From Apostichopus japonicus (taxonomy: Eukaryota; Echinodermata; Holothuroidea; Aspidochirotida; Stichopodidae): 64,000 nucleotides of DNA. The translations under genes were made by a program, and so were the position numbers. Numbering within the stretch: position 1 is the stretch's first letter; every line of letters begins with the position of its first letter. The notes beneath the pieces are model-generated. The model made no database searches, was not told the DNA's origin, and saw nothing but the letters and a program-made list of their open reading frames with translations. The DNA lies in contig NC_092569.1 of NCBI RefSeq assembly GCF_037975245.1, forward strand, positions 34,696,668 through 34,760,667, in the 5' to 3' direction. This document shows, one piece after another, positions 44,601-58,039 of the stretch.

Positions 44601-47600
44601 ATTTACCAGCTGTATCAAGGCAATGTAGTTAATGACTTTATATATGCTTTTTCAACAGGCAATGGAAAGGGCTCTTGAAGTGTTCCAACCATTCCTTTTC
44701 CTGAAGATGGACGTTAATATCACTGGTAGGTTAACTGAGGACAATGACTTTAAGTTAATTGTGTATTAAGCAGATTAGAAGATTAATGACTGCTTTAGTT
44801 ACGATTGTCGTTGTGTAAGTTACCTGATCTGAATCAGCCTTAACCTTCAACATTAATATCTCATTTTCCAGTCTTTGTGGAAAATAGTTTTGTAAGTGAA
44901 TCAATTGAACTTAGGTTCAAGCACACTCAAGCCATGTTTGTAGTCACTTGTACTCCTAACATTGTACTCTTGTACAGTTTCAGATTGTGTGGACAATGCT
45001 TAATGTGTACTTTACCTTGTAACTGGCCTAAAAACAAAATAGGCATAAACAAAAAAATTTAAATACTGTGACTCCTCTTTCAGTCTTTGCAGACAATATT
45101 TGTCCAAATGAATCAATTGAACTTAAGTTCCAGCACAATCAGACCATGTTAGCATTTACTTGAGCTCCTAACATTGTACTCTTATACAGTTTCAGATTGT
45201 GTGGACAATGCTTAATGTGTACTTTACCTTGTAACTGGCCTAAAAACAAAATAGGCATAAACAAAAAAAATTAAATACTGTGACTCCTCTTTCAGTCTTT
45301 GCAGACAATATTTGTCCATATGAATCAATTGAACTTAAGTTCAAGCACAATCAAGCCATGTTAGCATTTACTTGAGCTCCTAACATTGTACTCTTATGCA
45401 GTTTCAGACTGTGTGGACAATGCTTACTGTGCACTCTATTTTGTACTTTTAGAAATTAATCCAGTTGTTACATTCAGTTATTGCCAGGAACTGCAGATCA
45501 TGATATAGCTTAAAGCACAATTAATCTTATGTTTTTGTCTCAAAAATGCCCACTGCAACTGTTGCTAAAGTACACACATGTTTGGACTGGGTAGAATATA
45601 GAACCTGTACATTTTCCTAAATATTATAGATTTTCTAGTGCTTTCAAATCTGGCATAGTAACTCCACATTTCTTACTGTACCTTCTTCATTGTTCACATG
45701 TTTGGATATTGTGGACAATATAACCTATTCATTCTATATTGCAGATGAATATCATATTATAACAAAAAAAGGTGATTCTATTTTCCATTTACCAGCTGTA
45801 TCAAGGCAATGTAGTTAATGACTTTATATATGCTTTTTCAACAGGCAATGGAAAGGGCTCTTGAAGTGTTCCAACCATTCCTTTTCCTGAAGATGGACGT
45901 TAATATCACTGGTAGGTTAACTGAGGACAATGACTTTAAGTTAATTGTGTATTAAGCAGATTAGAAGATTAATGACTGCTTTAGTTACGATTGTCGTTGT
46001 GTAAGTTACCTGATCTGAATCAGCCTTAACCTTCAACATTAATATCTCATTTTCCAGTCTTTGTGGAAAATAGTTTTGTAAGTGAATCAATTGAACTTAG
46101 GTTCAAGCACACTCAAGCCATGTTTGTAGTCACTTGTACTCCTAACATTGTACTCTTGTACAGTTTCAGATTGTGTGGACAATGCTTAATGTGTACTTTA
46201 CCTTGTAACTGGCCTAAAAACAAAATAGGCATAAACAAAAAAATTTAAATACTGTGACTCCTCTTTCAGTCTTTGCAGACAATATTTGTCCATATGAATC
46301 AATTGAACTTAAGTTCCAGCACAATCAGACCATGTTAGCATTTACTTGAGCTCCTAACATTGTACTCTTATACAGTTTCAGATTGTGTGGACAATGCTTA
46401 ATGTGTACTTTACCTTGTAACTGGCCTAAAAACAAAATAGGCATAAACAAAAAAAATTAAATACTGTGACTCCTCTTTCAGTCTTTGCAGACAATATTTG
46501 TCCATATGAATCAATTGAACTTAAGTTCAAGCACAATCAAGCCATGTTAGCATTTACTTGAGCTCCTAACATTGTACTCTTATACAGTTTCAGACTGTGT
46601 GGACAATGCTTTCTGTGCACTCTATTTTGTACTTTTAGAAATTAATCCAGTTGTTACATTCAGTTATTGCCAGGAACTGCAGATCATGATATAGCTTAAA
46701 GCACAATTAATCTTATGTTTTTGTCTCAAAAATGCCCACTGCAACTGTTGCTAAAGTACACACATGTTTGGACTGTGTAGAATATAGAACCTGTACATTT
46801 TCCTAAATATTATAGATTTTCTAGTGCTTTCAAATCTGGCATAGTAACTCCACATTTCTTACTGTACCTTCTTCATTGCACACATGTTTGGATATTGTGG
46901 ACAATATAACCTATTCATTTTATATTGCAGATGAATATCAATTATTAAATATCATATTATAACAAAAAAAGGTGATTCTATTTTCCATTAACCAGCTGTA
47001 TCAAGGCAATGTAGTTAATGACTTTATATATGCTTTTTCAACAGGCAATGGAAAGGGCTCTTGAAGTGTTCCAACCATTCCTTTTCCTGAAGATGGACAT
47101 TAATATCACTGGTAGGTTAACTGAGGGCAATGATTTTAAGTTAATGTGTATTAAACAGATTAGAAGATTAAAGACTGCTTCAGTTACGATTGTCCTTGTG
47201 TAAGTTACCCGATATGAATCAGCCTTAAACTTCAACATTAATATCTCATTTTCCAGTCTTTGTGGAAAATAGTTTTGTAAGTGAATCAATTGAACTTAGG
47301 TTCAAGCACACTCAAGCCATGTTTGTAGTCACTTTTACTTCTAACATTGTACTCTTGTACAGTTTCAGATTGTGTGGACGATGCGTAATGTGTATTTTAC
47401 ATTGTAACTGGCCTTATCAAAATAGGTATGAACCAAAATATTTAAAAACTGTGACTCCTCTTTCAGTGTTTGCAGACAATATTTGTCCATATGAATCAAT
47501 TGAACTTAAGTTCAAGCACAATCAAACCATGTTAGTATTTACTTGCGCTCCTAACATTGTTCTCTTATACAGTTTCAGATTGTGGACAATGCTTACTGTG

Positions 47601-47860
47601 CACTCTATCTTGTACTTTTAGAAATTAATCCAGTTGTCACATTCAGCTATTGCCAGGAACTGCAGATCATGATATAGCTTAAAGCACTATTAATCGTATG
47701 TTTTTGTCTCAACAATACCCACTGCAACTGTTGCTAAAGTGCACCCATGTTTGGATTGTGTAGAATATAGAACTTGTGCATCTTCCTTAATATAATAGAT
47801 TTTCTAGTGCAGTCAAATTTGGCATAGTAACTCCACATTTCTTGCTGTTCCTTCTGGTAA
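41690..47860 (+). repeat. Nested higher-order tandem array with exon-like segments
   Basis: The marker CAGTTATTGCCAGGAACTGC recurs near 41,906, 43,303, 44,288, 45,474, 46,660 and (with one change) 47,645. Spacings are about 1397, 985, 1186, 1186 and 985. The steps of about 205 bp reflect internal subunits marked TCTTTGCAGACAATATTTG, present 3, 1, 2, 2 and 1 times per unit. Each unit also has a segment CAACAG/GCAATGG..ATCACTG/GTAGGT (42,274; 43,683; 44,653; 45,840; 47,040) bounded by good splice sites. Encoded 61-codon frames starting MENSFVSESIEL are identical at 42,494, 44,877 and 46,063. Orientation is given by the exon-like segments. No family recognised. Confidence 0.85.
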
Positions 47861-48059
47861 GTTTACTGAGGGCATGTTAGTGATTAAGAACTTGAAGTTA
47901 ATTGTGTAATTAACAGTTCATAAAATTGATGACTGCTTCATTCACCATTGTTATTGTGTCAGCGAATTGACTACTCTGTCTAGAACGCCTCTATACATCA
48001 ATTAATATTCTCCAGCAAACAAATCTTATAGTTTATCGGGGCAGGCCTCAAAATGTGCT

Positions 48060-49260
48060 TAAAAAACGAGTTTCGTTGCACATATTTAGTACCAAGGTTT
48101 GTTGGTTGGAAGTTGTAGAGGGATGTCCTAGGAACATTTTTCACGATGTTGGATGATTGGAGAGGTGTTATTTTTCGAGTAAACAACAAACAAATGACGT
48201 CACTCTTGTACGGTGTAAGACAATTACAACAAAGCAGTTCCTTGTCACAGCAACATGAAAATGGCATTTAAATGGTCTTGCACTTATTATAACCTAGATG
48301 TTTTTGTTGATAGTTTTACAGGGATGTCCTGAGATTATCTTAGGAGTTATTGGATGCTTGGAGAGGTGTTACCTTGCATGTAAACAACAAATGACCTCAC
48401 TAGGAAGTGTGGGCTAAATTGAAAATCAGCAACGACTATTCACAGCAACATGATAATAGTTTTTAAATGTTACTAAACCTATTTAGAACCAACTTGAAGG
48501 TTTGTTGGTTGGATGTTGTAAAGAAATGTCCTTAGAATGCTTGAAGAGTTGTTGGATGCTAAAGGAGGTAATACTTTACAAGTAAACAGTAAACATATGA
48601 CCTCACTGTTATAGGTTGGACGGCAATCAAAACTCAGGAGTTCCTTGTAACAGCAACATGGAAACGACATAATTTAATTGTTCTTGCACTTATTTAGAAA
48701 ACAGGAAGTGTTGGTTGAAAGTAATGGAGCGATATCATGATATTTAAATAGTTGTTGGGTGCTAGGAGAGGTGTTATTTTACGAGTAAACAATATACATA
48801 TGACGTCACTCTTATACGTTGTACTATAATGAAAATAGAGCAGTTTCTTGTCACAGCAAGATGATAACATAATTTAAATGTTCTTGCACTAACAGTACTT
48901 AGGACAAGGTAATGTTGGTTGAAAGCTATATAGGAACGTCTGAAGAACATTTTAACAGTTGTTGGGTGCTAAGAGAGGTGTTATGTAAAGAGTAAATAAT
49001 AAACAAATAACGTCATTCTTATACGTTTTACTGTACGACAATTAAACAGAGCAGTTCCTTGTCACAGCAAGATGATAAAATAATTAAACACAGTATTAAG
49101 AACCAGGATGTGTTGGCTGAAGTAAAAGAGGAATGTCCGAAGAATATTTTAAGAGTTGTTGGATTCTTAAAGCAGTGTTATTGTTCGAAAACAACAAATT
49201 TATGTTGTGTTAAACATAATTTGAACAAATGCATTTTTAAACACTGTCCGTCTCCTGAAG
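48060..49260. repeat. Tandem array of about 200-bp units, six diverged copies
   Basis: The motif GTCC.[AG]GAA..TTTT..[AG]AGTTGTTGG and the following GAGTAAACAA, GACGTCACTCTTATACG and GTTCCTTGTCACAGCAA recur at about 48,125, 48,326, 48,527, 48,727, 48,936 and 49,132. Copies differ by many substitutions. ORFs in it are not conserved. Confidence 0.8.
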
Positions 49261-49425
49261 TCTGCCTCGAGACTCACCTTTAACGCAAATGTAGCTGGTC
49301 AAAAACGCAGTGACCAGGCAAAAATATATGTTTTTAGGTTTGGGAAAATTATAAGTAGCACCTTCCCATGAGAGAAGGACCGGATGACTCTGAGATCATG
49401 GGGACAACTTGAAAAGGCGAAACGC

Positions 49426-49620
49426 TCACACAAAAGTAAACATAAGGAAAAATAGTAGGTTTACTATGCACATGAATCTTGTATTAAAAACAATGGGGTC
49501 ACTTAAACTTAAAGAAAAATTTAAATGATATAAATGGGTAACTAACAGATCAGAGCTGTTACATCTAACAAGATATCCACTGAACTTATTTGAAAATAAA
49601 CTGCCTAAAAGTCCTAAGTT
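49426..49620. other. Short unassigned stretch
   Basis: AT-rich DNA between the 200-bp array and the dispersed repeat. A small minus-strand ORF has no recognisable feature. Confidence 0.4.
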
Positions 49621-50150
49621 AGAACACAATCGCGGCGCGGGTCAACCAACTAAAAAGTCGCGAAATATAATTACTTCCTTGGGTTACTTCGATCAGAGGC
49701 AGGTTCACTCTGTTGTGGAAGTCACTGGGGTAGGTTTGCTCACTGAACTGCTCTTGACCAGCTTGCTCTTCACTCCCTGGTATCTGGGCCCATTGACCTA
49801 TCAGCTGTCAATTAAATTACTAAATAATTACCAGGCACATTACTTAACCCAAATCTAAACTTATATATGGGTCTCATCAGTGTCCTTAAATAAATTTGTT
49901 GTTACACATCCATCACCAAGAATATTCCTACCAAAACAAAATAGCTATTAAACTGTCTATTTCTCCCACAGTTCTCAAAAGTGATAGAGGCTTGGAGCCA
50001 TTACATGTATTCCTAGAAAACAAGGGCCACACAAAACAATAACTATGTTCAAAAATGACAAAGGTCACACAGGGCCACCTGACCACAAACTGTTGCCCTG
50101 TAGTAGTAGCATAAAAGCGAAACTTTAGGGAACTCCTCAATCTACCAAAG
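49620..50150 (-). repeat. Dispersed repeat, copy 2 (inverted relative to 36 kb)
   Basis: Reverse complement aligns with 36,090-36,425 and then 37,130-37,260, without the 700-bp segment between. Contains GTGTGACCTTTGTCA, TTTCTAGGAATACATGTAA, GACAGCTGATAGGTCA and CGCGCCGCGATT in that order on the minus strand. Confidence 0.7.
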
Positions 50151-50284
50151 TAAGTTATTCATTGTCAAATGAATAAAACAAAATAAGAAAAAGAACGGAA
50201 AAGATCAAATGAATTAAACAAATATGGAAAATGAAAGAAAATGATCAACATAAACACTAACAAAATATTGACCATGTTATGCTT

Positions 50285-50637
50285 TGGTTACACAAACAGT
50301 CCTTTCTGAGTGATATGACTTCCTCGTCACTATCAACATGACCAACACCCAAAGCCACTTGCTTAGGAAGAAGTAGTCTTCCTCTGTTATGTGAAGACAG
50401 AATGTCTTGGGCAATAGCACTGTCATCCTTTCATCACAGCAGCTTCTTTGAGCTGTTTTTCAGCATCTCGTGTCAGACACTGAGACAGCTGTTCTGTCTG
50501 CCCGCTAACATATCTTCTTCCTTTTGAAAACTTGAGTCCTGATTGTGCCAGAGAAATCTCTGTAGAGGGAGCACCGCAAATATCCTTGTCTTTGGCGCCG
50601 ATGGGCCTGCACTTTCATCTGCAACAAATCAAAAAAA
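50285..50637 (-). pseudogene. Frameshifted coding-like fragment, family unknown
   Basis: After an ATTTGTTGCAG acceptor-like site, minus-strand frames read DESAGPSAPKTRIF, then in another frame DICGAPSTEISLAQSG and SQCLTRDAEKQLKEAAV. A third frame gives DDSAIAQDILSSHNRG, VALGVGHVDSDEEV and SLRKDCLC. The text looks protein-like across three frames, as in a decayed or sequence-error-broken gene. I do not recognise the family. Confidence 0.33.
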
Positions 50638-50639
50638 AA

Positions 50640-51880
50640 TTTGTTTGGTTGATACAGTATTTTGAATTGTCCTGTTGATCCGCTGTGGTTCACATTAATT
50701 GTCTACACTGGAACTCAACTGACTAATATGCCTCCATTTATTTCAGTGTAAGTCTGGAGCCATGAGCTTGGTAGGGTATAGTTACAAACCCACACACTAC
50801 AAAGGTTTGAGAACACATGCAATGCTACTTGACCGGATTTCCCATACTAAAAGAAGGCCTCTCCATACATGCATCAAAGTAAAATAAACCAAGCAAGATG
50901 CTTTGATATGAAATATTTTTTTCCAAATTTTTAAAGAGCTGTAATAAGGCTATAGGTGCAACTATATCGAGTGCCATGCTGATGCTAAATTAGCTGGAAA
51001 CTTACATGTGCCAACTCGCTTTGTTAGGTGTACAAAATACAAGAAGGGATCTGAGACTAGGCAATACTGTAGCATTGCCTAGGCCTATTTACTTAGTGGC
51101 CTGTATATAAGCTACATTACACGCTACATTTGTTTGTGTGTGTGCCAGTACTACCAGCAGCCATGGAGACATGCTCTGGGCTTAGTTAGGCCCTGTTTTG
51201 ACAAATTAATACAAGACTAGAGGCTAGACCATAGGCCTAGGCTGACATTGAATATTGATAGGCCTAACGTTAGTCTGCCTATGGAACCTACACTGGTGTT
51301 GATTTCATTTCTTTGTTTCATGGCAAATAAAACATGACATAAATATAGCAGATACCAGTATATAGTAGCTGTCGATCTATCCTTCATGGGTGCTACGTTA
51401 ATCACTTCTAGTCTAAGGCAAACTAGTATAGTATTGAAGAGCCTTGTCCTAAATTTTCATAGTTGGCATTCGTATCACTTGAGGAAGTTTTCTTGTCACA
51501 GTAATGCTCTAACAAGAGTATTAGTAACAGGCCTTGAATTACCTTCATCGTTCGTGTACTGAATCATGGAAGCACCTTCTAGGTATGAAAATTTGCCACC
51601 CTCAATACTGCTTCATATCTCGGCACATTTGACGTCGGTTTGCCAACTGTTTGGCTGTAAATTTCGTTAGACTTTCAGCCCATCGTTCTCTTGTTATGCA
51701 GTACGTTATGCAGACTAATTGTAAACACGTACAAACGTTACATACACACAGTCTGTGCATAAACATCACGCCGAGCCGAGCAGTTTCTGTATCAGCTGAC
51801 ATATCACATGCCATACAATAAGGATTTTGATTGGCTCTTGAGTGAAAAAATCGCTGCGTTCGGAGAAGTCCTTACAACGC
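50640..51880. other. No recognised feature
   Basis: Non-repetitive AT-rich DNA with only short ORFs. Confidence 0.5.
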
Positions 51881-51894
51881 AAAGCGGACTAAAT

Positions 51895-52060
51895 GAGTCC
51901 GTCTTAAACTGCTGTTTACTCTTAAGATAACACTTCCCGAACCATCCAACATCGAGAATTGTAATAAGCATATGAAAACACACCATAATATGTGATCAAA
52001 CCTTGGTACTAAATATGTGCAACAACAGTGAACGATATCGAGCCTGCCCCGATGGACTAT
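51895..52060 (-). repeat. Inverted single copy of the 200-bp unit
   Basis: The reverse complement reads TCGGGGCAGGCTCGATAT, GTTGCACATATTTAGTACC, TGTTGGATGGTTCGGGAAG and AGAGTAAACAGCAG. These match the first array unit at 48,035-48,200 (TCGGGGCAGGC, GTTGCACATATTTAGTACC, TGTTGGATGATTGGAGAGG, GAGTAAACAAC). Confidence 0.68.
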
Positions 52061-52069
52061 TAAGATAAA

Positions 52070-53700
52070 TCCCTGATCACTCAATACAGCCAACAAAAGA
52101 AGCACCAGTGTGAAAAAGCTAGAGTAGTGATTCTCTTCAGCTGAACCTGAACACTACCCCAAGACCAGATAAACAGGAAACATGTATACCCTATTGTGTC
52201 GATAGTTTATGTCAATGAAGATGAGCAGAATAAAAGAGTGGCCTGAATCTATGTGATTATACAGTACAGTGTGTTGGGGTACTTCTTTTATGTTGGAGCC
52301 CTAGTATGTGGAAATTTGATGTGGCAAACAGAATTACTTGCTATACATGAGCAGGAATATGTGTCTCCTTTTGAAAATAAGTGTTTAAACAACAATTTTC
52401 AAACTTTTTCCTGAAATTCGATAGAAAAAACTAGCACACCTCAGGTATACACATTGATCATCATAAATATATCAAAGACCTTGTAATAAAATCCTATTTA
52501 TTGAGTGAAATGGTTACTTCAAGTAATGTCATCAATGCACATTTTGTTTCTCATCCAAAATATAATTTTGATGGACTCTTGTTGCATGTACAGTATCCTA
52601 AGCATAGACCAAAAAACTCACCAGATTTTATGTTCCTGGATATAGCCCTATACATAAGCATGCACTTTCAATTTTGTTCTAGTCAATCTAACACTGCAGG
52701 TGACACAAACATTAGTTGACTCTCACACATACATCTTTGAAGGGATTTGGCTTAGAAATAACAAGATAAGGGCCAAAATTATTTGAGATTTACGGATATC
52801 TACTAGACATGTATGGCATTTGGCCTGTTTTGTTCTAGTTTATCCTGAAATTCAAGGTATATTTACACTGAATGCAGTTGTCACACCTGTCAGGGAATAA
52901 ATTTACACTATCATTAAATAGATCATTTATCACAAAATAAATGTTGTAGGTAAATTCTACGACATATATCTTAATTATATATACGAAGAAACAACGTAGA
53001 AACTGATCAACTTGATTTTGGCGCCAACGAAAGATTTGTTTGTAAATTTATAGGCCTGTATGATATCATATAGCATCCATATATGTCAATAGAACAATGG
53101 ATTCTGAATTAACATTCTTGCCTGGAGTAGCACAGTATTTACAGTTATAATTTACACATTGTAATGCTTAGAGAGAGATATCACAGTTGAATGCTGTCTT
53201 GTATTACAAATTATGCAAATATTTTGGTGTGTCACTTTTCCTGCATCTTAATTGTGTTACTCAGTGTAAATTGCATGATAACTTATAGAATTGCTGAGAT
53301 GACTATTTTCAGGTGCCTGTTACAGAGATACAAAGTTTCAAAACTTCAAAAAGTGCAACCAAACTTTTCTTTGAAATTATAGGTAGGTTATCAAAAAATT
53401 CAGAATTATGAAGAATACGAAATGGTTTCACAAGGTAATTTCCAAAGTCAAAGTAAAGGTCAAATGTTCAATTATTGATTAATGTAGTCTACCTTATATC
53501 TGACAGTGAATTGTTAAATCCCATTGCATTAGCTTTAAAGTGACACTTTTTCCATCAATATTGGACCTTTACTTTTCAAGTTATGGGTCTCCAAACTTTG
53601 TGGGCTCGGCCCACATGTGAAAATCGGCCCTCTAGTAACACTGATGTTCACTTTTGGTCACTGGTCGTCTCTGCACCTTTCAAGGTTATTAGCTTTGAAC
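52070..53700. other. No recognised feature
   Basis: AT-rich, short ORFs only; nothing I can name. Confidence 0.5.
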
Positions 53701-53714
53701 ATTAGCTTGTATCA

Positions 53715-54060
53715 GTGGCATAGGAAGGTACTTTTTGGTGGGGGGCTGAAGACTGATGGCCGGCCTGGGGGAGGAAGGGGGTGTCCCCTCCGCTTTGGAT
53801 TTTTTTTTGCATTTTCAGGTGGCCTCAGATGCAATTTGGTACAATATACAGCACACTTCAACCCACCCACTCCATTTTGTGTATAATTTTGCATTTTCAC
53901 CTGGCCTTAGATACAATTGGTGCTCCAAATGAGATTTTTTTCTCATTTGGAAATGAAAAAGGGGTTTTCTGATTTGGGAACTGGGTGGGGGCGGAATGAT
54001 GCTTCCGCCCCTCCACATTTTTCACTGGGGGGGGGTCCCCGGTTCCCATGCCCTTGGCTT
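53715..54060. mobile_element. MITE-like repeat with G-rich ends
   Basis: Starts AGTGGCATAGGAAGGTAC then TGGTGGGGGGCTGAAG, and ends CTGGGGGGGGTCCCCG. Contains two related internal copies of TTTGCATTTTCA[GC][GC]TGGCCT.AGAT[GA]CAATT (about 53,806 and 53,890). G-rich elements of this look are common in marine invertebrate genomes. Confidence 0.45.
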
Positions 54061-54069
54061 GTATATTAA

Positions 54070-57000
54070 TTACTGTACATAAATATTTCCCTTTCAAGTA
54101 GCGTGATTCACCTTAGCCATGCACGCAAATGAGTTTTACCTTTGATGATTGTTTTAATATTGTAAGAGTCTTCACTGGATTACTTATACCTTACTGTATT
54201 TAGTGGTTGAATTTTCCTATTTGGTGCAATTTTCATCAACAAAAGGTCGGTTTGAGAAGTTTAAATACGATCTGAACTTTCAAATCATGCCGATCTCTGA
54301 GCGTACATCCTCCCCAGGAGAAAAGCCAACGCGTTTCAGTTAAGGTGCGACTAGCGAAACCCTGCAATCGTGAATCTACACACTACAATCTTGTAAAAAG
54401 TTTTGCTCATGTCTAAAGATTCATTTGGTAGCGAAGTGCACTTATTTTTGTCTCGGCCCATTGAGAGTTTGATTTGGTTGAAGAGGTGAGAACTACTGTA
54501 GGCTATAAGACCTAGGCCTGTATCACATCCCTCCAATGTTTGTTTCGTTTCAGGTTTGCCAAACTTCTGGCTAAACATCTGCCGTATTAGTTTAGATCAT
54601 AATCCTATTAGGATGTCATTTTTGTGTTAGATACTGCAAATCTGGAAATTGTTTCTCAAGGGTAGCCAAGACTTAAAAGTTCCTTAATCCAGTCCCTGCA
54701 GTCAATTATTATCAAAAACTTTTGCAATCAAATGTAAATTACAAGTAAAATCAAACCATATGAACTCCACAATACTGTTCTCACTACACAATATTGTACA
54801 TGGGTTTGGATTTGTGTGGCAAATGTTAGGTGCACACTTACTGGTAATGTAATAAAGGTTTTTTAATAAAGGATAAAATAGTACATGAAATGTACATGAA
54901 ACATTGACTCAACAATTCTCACTGTTAATGCTACTTTATAACTTAGTAAATCAGTAAAGAATAAAGAAAACTAATGGAGCAAGTCACTCTATTTTCACTC
55001 AAGATACTGTGTTAAATTTTCCTGATCTCAATTATATTCACATGTCTGATTTGTGTCATTTGTGTGGACAAAGTTCTCAAACAATTACAGCCATACAGTA
55101 TGTGATTAATTTTGTAGATTCACAGACCTTTGCTTGTGTCAACAAAATTCTCATGAATTTATACTGTACATGTAGATTGTGTTGATGGTTGTTTTATGTA
55201 CAAGTAACCTCCTCATGTGCATGTTGATAGACTATGTATATTGTAGGATTCAGCCATTTAATTGGGGAAAGATTCCTGCCCCGTTCCTGACCGTTTGTTT
55301 GAACATAGTACAATGGCTGAATTTCTGTCTCTGTCATATTTTATTTTGCTCAGACCTTTTGACACCCCCCCCCCAACCTTACTCCCTACCTGTAGTACTT
55401 TTGCAATGTATACACTAGATAACCTTAGTGTACATGTCATATTGGTAAGATCAAATTAAGGTTAGTTGCATGCTTTCGTAGCATGATTACTGTACATAGC
55501 TTCAATATGAACACACTAAATGTAGTCTGCATGACAACAAATGTGACTGCACAGCAGATAGCATTGGGCACTTCAACAACAAATTCAACATCTGCTTTGA
55601 TTTTCTTGTTTCTTTGTTTGTTCTCTTTGGGTGGGGGCAGGTCAACAAGGTCAATGCAAAAAGATACTTCCTTGTTGGCAATTTAAGGACAGCAAAGGTG
55701 AATATAATCTAACAAGAAAATAATCTAATAAAACCCCAAATCAGTTCCTAAAATTGATTAGTTCAGGTCTTTAGACCTGATATGTAATGGTAGAGTACCA
55801 GTATACTCTTTATCCAACTCCCTGCTTTACCACTGATACTAGTCACATGTGACAATATCATGATTCATGGCAAGGTATATTCTCATCACATTAAATGGAT
55901 ACTGGTGATAACACATCACTTCACAGTGACCCTTCTGTTTACTTGCAAGTAAGCCTGTGGTCCAGAAGCCTCCCACTGCAAAGGAATTAATGACATGACA
56001 AATGGAAATATAGAGGTTATCCCATGAATAAGTGCATGGCAAAACAATTTGCAACCACCACTCAATTTTCTCATTTTGAATGTGAGAGGAAATATACTTA
56101 AAATCATTGCAATAGGGAAGCAAGGAGGACTCTTATAGTAATTGTAGTGCATGCTACAGTATTGGGACTACCAGCTCGCTCCATCATATACTGTACATGG
56201 CTGGCTAGTGAATGCCAGCTGAACATACAATCTTCACAGCAATCTCAAATTTACAGGTTGGCTACGCAGGAAATAATCCAGGCATAGATTTGCAAAGAAT
56301 TTTGGCGGGAAACAATGAATTCTGCACACGTTAAGAAAATATCTCTCCTTGAGTAGCATACTTCTTCTAAACAATACGTTAAATTCTCGACTTTTATTCT
56401 CGACTTGAACAAGACAGGTAACATTGAACGCATTTGAGTTAAAATCATCTTGCCAAAAAGTTGCAAGCAACAAATGTTAATCATGTTTATCCGCAACGAC
56501 TCAGTGTTATCTGTACTACTTCAGCTCTTGCAACATAGGCACTCGTAACATTAGTATTGTAGCATGGCATTATATACTATAGCAGCGTATGGCATATATT
56601 ACGTGTTTTGAATCATAATAAACCAGGGCCAAGACATTGACAAAGCAGTTTTTAATAGACCGGAAGGTGTTGCAATTGAATTGATAGACTAGACCTAATA
56701 GATTAATCCTCCATTAGGCCTTTGAATGTTCCATATGTGCTCGTCAAATTTCACTAACTAGGCGAGGTAATGTTAACATGTTGTTTCTTTTGACCAATCA
56801 GTGTCCAGGACCCTGTGTATTCTCTGTCATGTCCGAAAAAGGCTTGACTCGTGATTTACAGCTTGGTTCTGACATCTGGTTTTAGTAATCATTATTCCTA
56901 GAGTACAGTATATAAACATTACAAAATATAGTTTAGCTTTGGTCTACGTTAAAGGCCAAACGATGAACTTGTTTCTTTGTGACAGAAATAACTTTAAAAG

Positions 57001-57940
57001 GACTTTCAGTAACAAAGACCCCTCCATTGAAAATCATCAACTAAGGTTGACATTCATCAGGCACTACAATGACAAGTGTTTGTTTACAAATGCAGTTGTT
57101 CAAGTTTTCTTCTTTCATCTCTCTCTGCCCAGAAAACCTACTATCTTGAAATAAAAACCTTTTCCTTTCTTTGAATTATTTATGCATGGGGAAAAGTGAA
57201 GATACAGTGACAGGCTTCTTTTTAAAAGACCTTCAGGGTATATTAATGACCTAACACAGTCCTTCAGAAATTAGAAAATTTACATCAGTCTACTCTCTTG
57301 TGTTGTGTTTCTTGATATCTTGAAAATAAATAGGCCTATATGATAAATACATGCCATATCCCTAGTAACTGATATGCAAGTGCAATCAATGTGATGACAA
57401 ATAAACACAGATTGAAGCAAGGATAGAAATCCAACTGGTATCCTTGTTATTTGCTTGTAAATAAATTCATGAACTTTTCAAATGAGCCAAAAAATTCCAC
57501 AATATTTGAACCTGTGTTTACTACTGTATAAACACTGGAAGTTAATCAATTGTTTTTGTTCTGATGTACAGCTGGCCAAGTTACTCCTAGGCAGGGTTGT
57601 ATTTAGGCCTAGGTACAGCTGGAGCCTGACCTTGGTGATGGATTTTCACTGATGACTAAACAGCTGAAAATAACTTGCATTTTCTACAGTTTTAATGGAA
57701 CTTAGTCCCATTTACAGCTTGTTCAGGCCTTAGGGAGATAAAAGCTAATGATTCACATGGATATCTTGTCCACTGGAAATACACTTGGATGCCAATAACA
57801 TTTCAGCATTCAAGAAAAGATGAGATTTTCCTTTTTAAATGGTCTTAATGATTTCCTGTTTACAACGCCAACAAATGAGTGCTGTTAAATATGACTGATG
57901 ATTGACTTCTTTTAGTGGGCTTAGCTTTACACTGCACTTG
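54070..57940. other. No supported gene
   Basis: Scattered short ORFs, C-rich tracts near 55,366 and no recognised domain. 54,760-55,080 has phrases like the 42-47 kb array (GTGTGG.CAA, TTCACATGT..GA), too diverged to call. Confidence 0.45.
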
Positions 57941-57955
57941 GCCTGCCTGTTCTTT

Positions 57956-57998
57956 AAACCAGGGAGTTGCTCTGTAGAAACTCCCTGTTTCAACCCAG
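57956..57998. repeat. Short hairpin repeat (CAGGGAGTT), copy 1
   Basis: CCAGGGAGTTGCTCTGTAG followed by AAACTCCCTGTTTCAAC: a stem of about nine bases with a short loop. Confidence 0.6.
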
Positions 57999-58039
57999 TC
58001 TGCATTAATGTGATGTCAACTGGACCAGGAACCCGGAAT

